NCBI RefSeq assembly: GCF_932526225.1
Contig: NC_064043.1
Coordinates: 12,894,085 to 12,958,084, forward strand
Direction of reading: 5' to 3'
Origin: Nematostella vectensis
Taxonomy: Eukaryota > Cnidaria > Anthozoa > Actiniaria > Edwardsiidae
DNA length: 64,000 bases
Shown in pieces: positions 59,704 to 64,000 of the stretch. Numbering within the stretch: position 1 is the stretch's first letter; each line of letters opens with the position of its first letter. The notes under the pieces are model-generated. The model was not told the DNA's origin, ran no database searches, and was given only the letters and a program-made list of their open reading frames with translations. Both the position numbers and the translations under genes were made by a program.

Positions 59704-62700
59704 GCGTGGTTGGCTGTTGGCGATTGTCGTTTTCTCCTTCTTGCTTTACGCCAATGGCAAAAAGAAAGGCGTTTCAAAAGAGGTATGACCAGTGTTGAAC
59801 TCATGCATAAGATCAATCGCCATAAAAAACAGCACTTCTGCCTTTATGGTCATCAGATTTTCCGTCCTTTCCTAACAAAGTGATTTAGAATTTCAGAAGG
59901 AATGAAAATGAATAGGCAAAGTATGCCTTTTTGAAGTGACTTCTGGGTTTCTTAGATTGTATGACTGTTAAAATAAAATAAGAGTACCCTTTCTGTTGCT
60001 TATAGCTTGGGCTATAAAGCTTTGAAGCCTTTTGTCAACATTTGTATAATTAACATCTGCCAACACTACTCCACAACTCATCTACAATCTGAAAGCTTCC
60101 TGAATCCAGTTATCATTATGTTATTGTGGAGTCACTCACAACGTCATAGATAAGACTGCAGTGACCAGTAAATTTATTTAATTTTAAATCTGGCTGCAAT
60201 TTTGGACTAGTTTTTCCCTATCTGGTTACTGCATTCCCCTGTATTGTATCTCATCTCTTGTCCTCTCAGATAAGAATGTTACAGCTGAAATCGTTGTTGC
60301 GCGACCTCAGCAAATCCAGGATTCTCACTAATCCAAGATCATAGCTGTCAACCCACATTGGCCAGAAATCTTTATATGTGAAAAAAAACCTAGAGAGCCA
60401 ATGCGGGTGCATACAGAGGGGATATATGAACATTCTCACAAAAATCAGGCTTGTGATGAGGTCCAAAATCTTGTGACACCCACCTATAGCAGATGAGTTG
60501 GTAGCTATGCAAGATCCATTTAAATAAATGGAACCAAAAAAAAAAACAAGACAAGAATTTTGGATTTGCTAAGGTTGTGTAACAATGGTTTTGGCTGTAA
60601 CCTTCTGGCCCAATTAATTGGATGATGGGCAGTAAGTATATACTGCTGCAATTCTGCAATAAAAATACAGAGTAAAAATCTGCAAACAGGCTTAGTCATA
60701 GGCATCCAGTAATGTTTTAGCATGATTGTATTTTTGCAGGCAATGCTTGAAACAAAAGTCAGTCAGCTAATGGAGTGGAACCATCGGAAGTCCATCATCA
60801 GACTTAATGGCGACAAATACAGGACTTACCTACGTGCATCACCCCGCAACTACTCTGTTATACTGATGCTTACAGCTCTAGCGCCGCACAGGCAGTGTGC
60901 CATCTGTAGGTAATGTTTAAAGATCTACAGTACTGTATTTGCCTTTAAGCTAGTTAACTGGGTTATGGAAAATATCAAGGTATACAGGAATACCCTGAAG
61001 CAATCTTCTGGGTACCAAAAGTTTTATTTTGTTACTTGTTTTGTCTAGTTTTTAGAAGTCTTTCTTAAGAGTACAGTGTAGATCTGTAATTCACATTTTA
61101 TTATCCCAGGAAAGATATATATGTAGGGAAAGAACTTTAGCCAGTTTGTGGATTTTTAAGAGATTATCAATATTTTTCAGACAAAATACTAAAGATTAAT
61201 GGGAGGAGCATGCGCTTGGTAGGCGCTCAAAATACCATGCCATTGTTGTTCGTAATTCACTATTGTGCGGGAATCACTGAATCATTTCTGTATACATTTC
61301 AACGGTGGCTCTTGGAATATTATTATTTCTTAAATAGCTTTATTTCTCAATGAATTTATACCGATTGCAACCAAATTTACTGGGAAATGTCAAAGAGCGA
61401 ATAAACTACATGAGAATGTTTTTTAACATTGACAGTTAAACGATCAAATTCCTTAAAATTTGTAATAGAGCCATTTCAAAGAACATTGGATATTTCCTCT
61501 AAAAACTGCTAGATATCCATTTTTTTTCCAATTTATTCTTTTTTTTAAAGGATGTATACAGTATGCATCTCAGTGTTGTTAGTGTTGTGTTGAGTGGTAT
61601 GTTAACAAGGGAAGAGCCTGTGGTACACGCTTTGTGTATTGCACAAACCAAATAAACGTGATAAAATTCCTGTGATTTAATTTATTGCAAACACAGTGAA
61701 TCGAAATTCATTTAAATACTAACAAAATGAATTCCTACAGATTCCAATCTTTTATTAATTCGCCAAGAGCCAAATACTCAAACTTTCAACTCAAACAAGA
61801 TTTGTTTTTCAGTCAGGCCAAGTAAAAATAAAGACATGTTTAACATCCTGATAAGATCAAAATAGGGAGCATGTGGCCCTTTTTAATTATTATTTTTTAT
61901 TTTTTTTTCTCCTTGGTTTAACAAAGATTTGCACAATTCACAAAGGAAATTTTAACGAAGTTGTGAACAGGTGAAAATAACTGTAAGGAAAGCCTTAACA
62001 GGAACACCAGGAAGATTCAAAAGTTGAGAAATGCAAAATAAAATGACCGAATTGCTCAATTAACTCTATAGATACCTTGCAATAGCATACCAACATCATC
62101 TGAAAAATGGCCTTTTCTGTATGTGTAAAGCAAATAATTGAGGTCCAAAAGTTCAACATATTTGTAAACATCGTGAGTGAATATCGATACTAGGCCCTAG
62201 ATATGGGATGTGATGCGCATGCTCAGACAAAAAGTCACCCTGTTGCTAATGATGGGTTTTTCAAATTACCAATTACTTATGTGCAATGCAGCTGCTACAT
62301 ACATACTGTAGAAACAAACATACTGTAAAACCATTATTGTAAAAATATGTGTAAAAGATAAATTAACTGATCAATATTAATAATTAACTTATGCCAAAAT
62401 CACATCCTTTGGATACTGAATTGTGTTTAATTTATTTCATGTACATTGACCCATCTGATTTAAATCCTATAATGAGTGTGTCATTCCAATAATAATGATT
62501 CATTCTTGTATTGGTAATCGCAACTTGCACTAAGAAGTCACATGACATTTTGAATGGCAAACTCAAGCCAAAAGAAGCACAGGAATGGCTGTGCCCATCA
62601 CACCAGGGAGCGACATTAAAAAATAAAATTTCTCAACTTAAGTAAGGATGCAAGGATGGACCCCGATATTTATTTATGTTTTTCTTCCCCAGGGAGGCGC

Positions 62701-62897
62701 ATAATGAATACCTCATTGTTGCCAATTCCTGGCGCTACTCTCAGCAATACACAAACCGCCTCTTCTTTGCAATGGTCGACTTTGACGAAGGACCAGATGT
62801 ATTCAATGCTGTAAGTCAGAGTTATGTTATGGTTTTGTTTATGACATCATTCTTCACACCAATGTTGATGTTTTGTACAGAAAAGGCTATATAGATG

Positions 62898-62958
<61 letters not shown>

Positions 62959-63040
62959 TTTATTATTGTTATTGTTATTGTTATTGTTATTGTCATTGTC
63001 ATTGTCATTGTCATCGTCATCGTCATCGTCATCGTCGTCG

Positions 63041-63128
<88 letters not shown>

Positions 63129-63174
63129 TATTATTATTATTATTATCATCATTGTATTATTATTATTATTGTTA

Positions 63175-63244
<70 letters not shown>

Positions 63245-63483
63245 GGTTACTGTTATTATTATATTAGTTGTTGAAGTTGTTGTTGTTGTTTGTATTCTGC
63301 TTTGTCAAAAAATGTTTTTTTGTAAACAATGCCTGTCTCTGGACATATGTTTCATATTTTTCTTATTGTAACAGTGTTTCTTTTTGTGGACATGTTTCAG
63401 CTGCGTCTGAATTCTGCCCCTGTATTTATGCACTTCCCTCCTAAAGGCAAGCCAAAGAAAGGGGATACATATGACATGCAAAG
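59696..63483 (+). CDS. TUSC3: TUSC3/MAGT1 (OST3/OST6) oligosaccharyltransferase subunit, first 4 exons
   Basis: Thioredoxin-like oxidoreductase subunit of the STT3B-type oligosaccharyltransferase of the ER membrane, helping N-glycosylation of cysteine-rich sites; also studied for magnesium transport. Exons 59696-59782, 60740-60909, 62693-62810, 63401-63483; the last ends in a split codon (CAAAG|GTACTG), so the gene runs past the right edge. Residues 1-20 are a signal peptide ([19 protein letters not shown]). The lumenal domain has [30 protein letters not shown], the redox motif CAIC (82-85), then [27 protein letters not shown] and [14 protein letters not shown] with the cis-Pro region. The four C-terminal membrane helices are not in the window. 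One gene often represents both TUSC3 and MAGT1 in invertebrates, so the symbol is approximate. Confidence 0.94.
60282..60596. mobile_element. TA-flanked MITE related to the 195-bp family, copy 4
   Basis: Ends CAGCTGAAATCGTTGTTGCG and GTGTAACAATGGTTTTGGCTG form inverted repeats bordered by TA, matching the termini of 6308-6502. The 315-bp interior is longer and different, so this is a sister subfamily or carries an insertion. It lies in the first TUSC3/MAGT1 intron. Confidence 0.7.
60910..62692 (+). other. TUSC3/MAGT1 intron 2
   Basis: A 1.8-kb AT-rich intron with no exon, tandem array or complete transposon that I recognise. The word TACAGTA or TACTGTA recurs here (about 60930, 61557, 62305, 62322). 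Confidence 0.5.
62899..63290. repeat. Compound trinucleotide microsatellite in TUSC3/MAGT1 intron 3
   Basis: About 390 bp of blocks of ATT, GTT, GTC/ATC and ATT trinucleotides on the plus strand, symmetrical in layout (ATT-GTT-GTC-ATC-ATT). Long runs of Tyr, His, Ser or Leu codons in all three frames are artefacts of the repeat. Confidence 0.98.
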
Positions 63484-63644
63484 GTACTGTACTTCACTGC
63501 GATAAGATTATTGCAGGAAGCTCATCTCCATATAGTGGTTTTTTTTTCCTGTTTGCCCTGCCATAGTTTCTCTTATTGCCAGGTTAGCTAGCTAGAGGCA
63601 ATTACAGTATAAAGAACCAAGGCTGTGTTCCTAGTATACACATA

Positions 63645-64000
63645 CCGTATTAACTCATGTATAATACGCACTTTTTTCGCCAAAATGACCTCCAAAATCA
63701 GGGTGTGTATTATACATAAAACTTCCTAATTGATATGCCCAAAATATGCAAAAACAACAGAAAGCTCTTGATTCGCTGTTCTCTGCCCCAAGTAACCAAT
63801 TATAAAGCTGGAATTTCGATCTGTGAATACATTAGTCGAAGTATTTAAACTCCGCGTGGCGTCGTTTTGACATACAAAATCTAAATCAACATCAAAAGTT
63901 ACACAGCAAACGACAAACTCAAGATTATCGGCTTTGCGGAAACGAAAGGTAACAGAGCTGCAGAAAGAGAATATGGAGTTAATGAGGCAAACATACGGCA
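63645..64000 (+). mobile_element. 5' end of a pogo/Tigger-like DNA transposon
   Basis: Begins after TA at 63643-63644 with CCGTATTAACTCATGTATAA then TACGCAC, and a partly inverted copy of TAATACGCAC/GTGTATTATAC follows at 63703-63716. From about 63885 the frame reads SYTANDKLKIIGFAETKGNR, then AAEREYGVNEANIR up to the window edge. This matches the N-terminal helix-turn-helix (psq/CENP-B-like) typical of pogo-family transposases and domesticated derivatives. A stop precedes at 63882 and no ATG is visible, so the start may be non-functional or spliced. The element continues past the right edge. Confidence 0.7.

Noticed and set aside
62847-63371. Poly-Tyr, poly-His, poly-Ser, poly-Leu and poly-Met frames
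   Set aside because: All arise from one trinucleotide microsatellite read in different frames and strands.

Overview
The window is a gene-dense, intron-rich animal nuclear genome segment. GT-AG introns, many short exons, AATAAA signals and abundant minisatellites and MITEs fit a metazoan. Two Hand-type bHLH genes beside a Tbx20-type T-box gene, together with intron positions like those of vertebrate orthologues, suggest a slowly evolving invertebrate. My best guess is an anthozoan cnidarian such as a sea anemone (Nematostella-like). That species call is inference and was not tested by any search.

Layout, left to right. 1-601: a 26-bp minisatellite. 1140-10289 (+): the 3' two thirds of OFD1, a centriole/ciliary coiled-coil protein, in 18 exons whose lengths add up in frame to the stop. 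10910-11081 (+): an isolated first exon of a cytosolic sulfotransferase, apparently a remnant. 12.1-13.5 kb: a 13-bp minisatellite, followed by poly-C-rich intergenic DNA with a duplicated segment. 17346-18405 (+) and 24044-25069 (+): two Hand genes, each with two coding exons, separated by a 120-bp x3 repeat and an inverted-repeat element. 26.7-28.2 kb: two adjoining arrays with 53-bp and 22-bp units. 31112-43570 (+): a Tbx20-like gene in seven exons with an 8-kb intron inside the T-box. 45170-59320 (-): a complete ISWI ATPase gene (SMARCA5/SNF2H type) in 22 exons, 1022 aa. 59696-63483 (+): the first four exons of TUSC3/MAGT1 (OST3/OST6 oxidoreductase subunit of oligosaccharyltransferase), continuing past the right edge. 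63.6-64 kb: the 5' end of a pogo/Tigger-like DNA transposon.

The developmental core is Hand-Hand-Tbx20, all on one strand within 26 kb. These families act together in heart and mesoderm programmes in bilaterians, so physical linkage is the most notable point here. The stretch from about 28.6 to 42.2 kb, including the large Tbx20 intron, has almost none of the tandem repeats and MITEs that crowd the rest, as expected of a regulatory block. SMARCA5 and TUSC3/MAGT1 are housekeeping genes in a head-to-head arrangement 375 bp apart, and the latter starts within a perfect TISU/YY1-type initiator.

At least four short non-autonomous transposon families with recognisable terminal repeats are present: TTAA-flanked, TA-flanked ~195 bp, TA-flanked 870 bp, and a 175-bp inverted-repeat element. 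Exon boundaries were placed by hand from GT/AG sites and reading-frame continuity. They agree with family alignments I know but have not been checked against transcripts.
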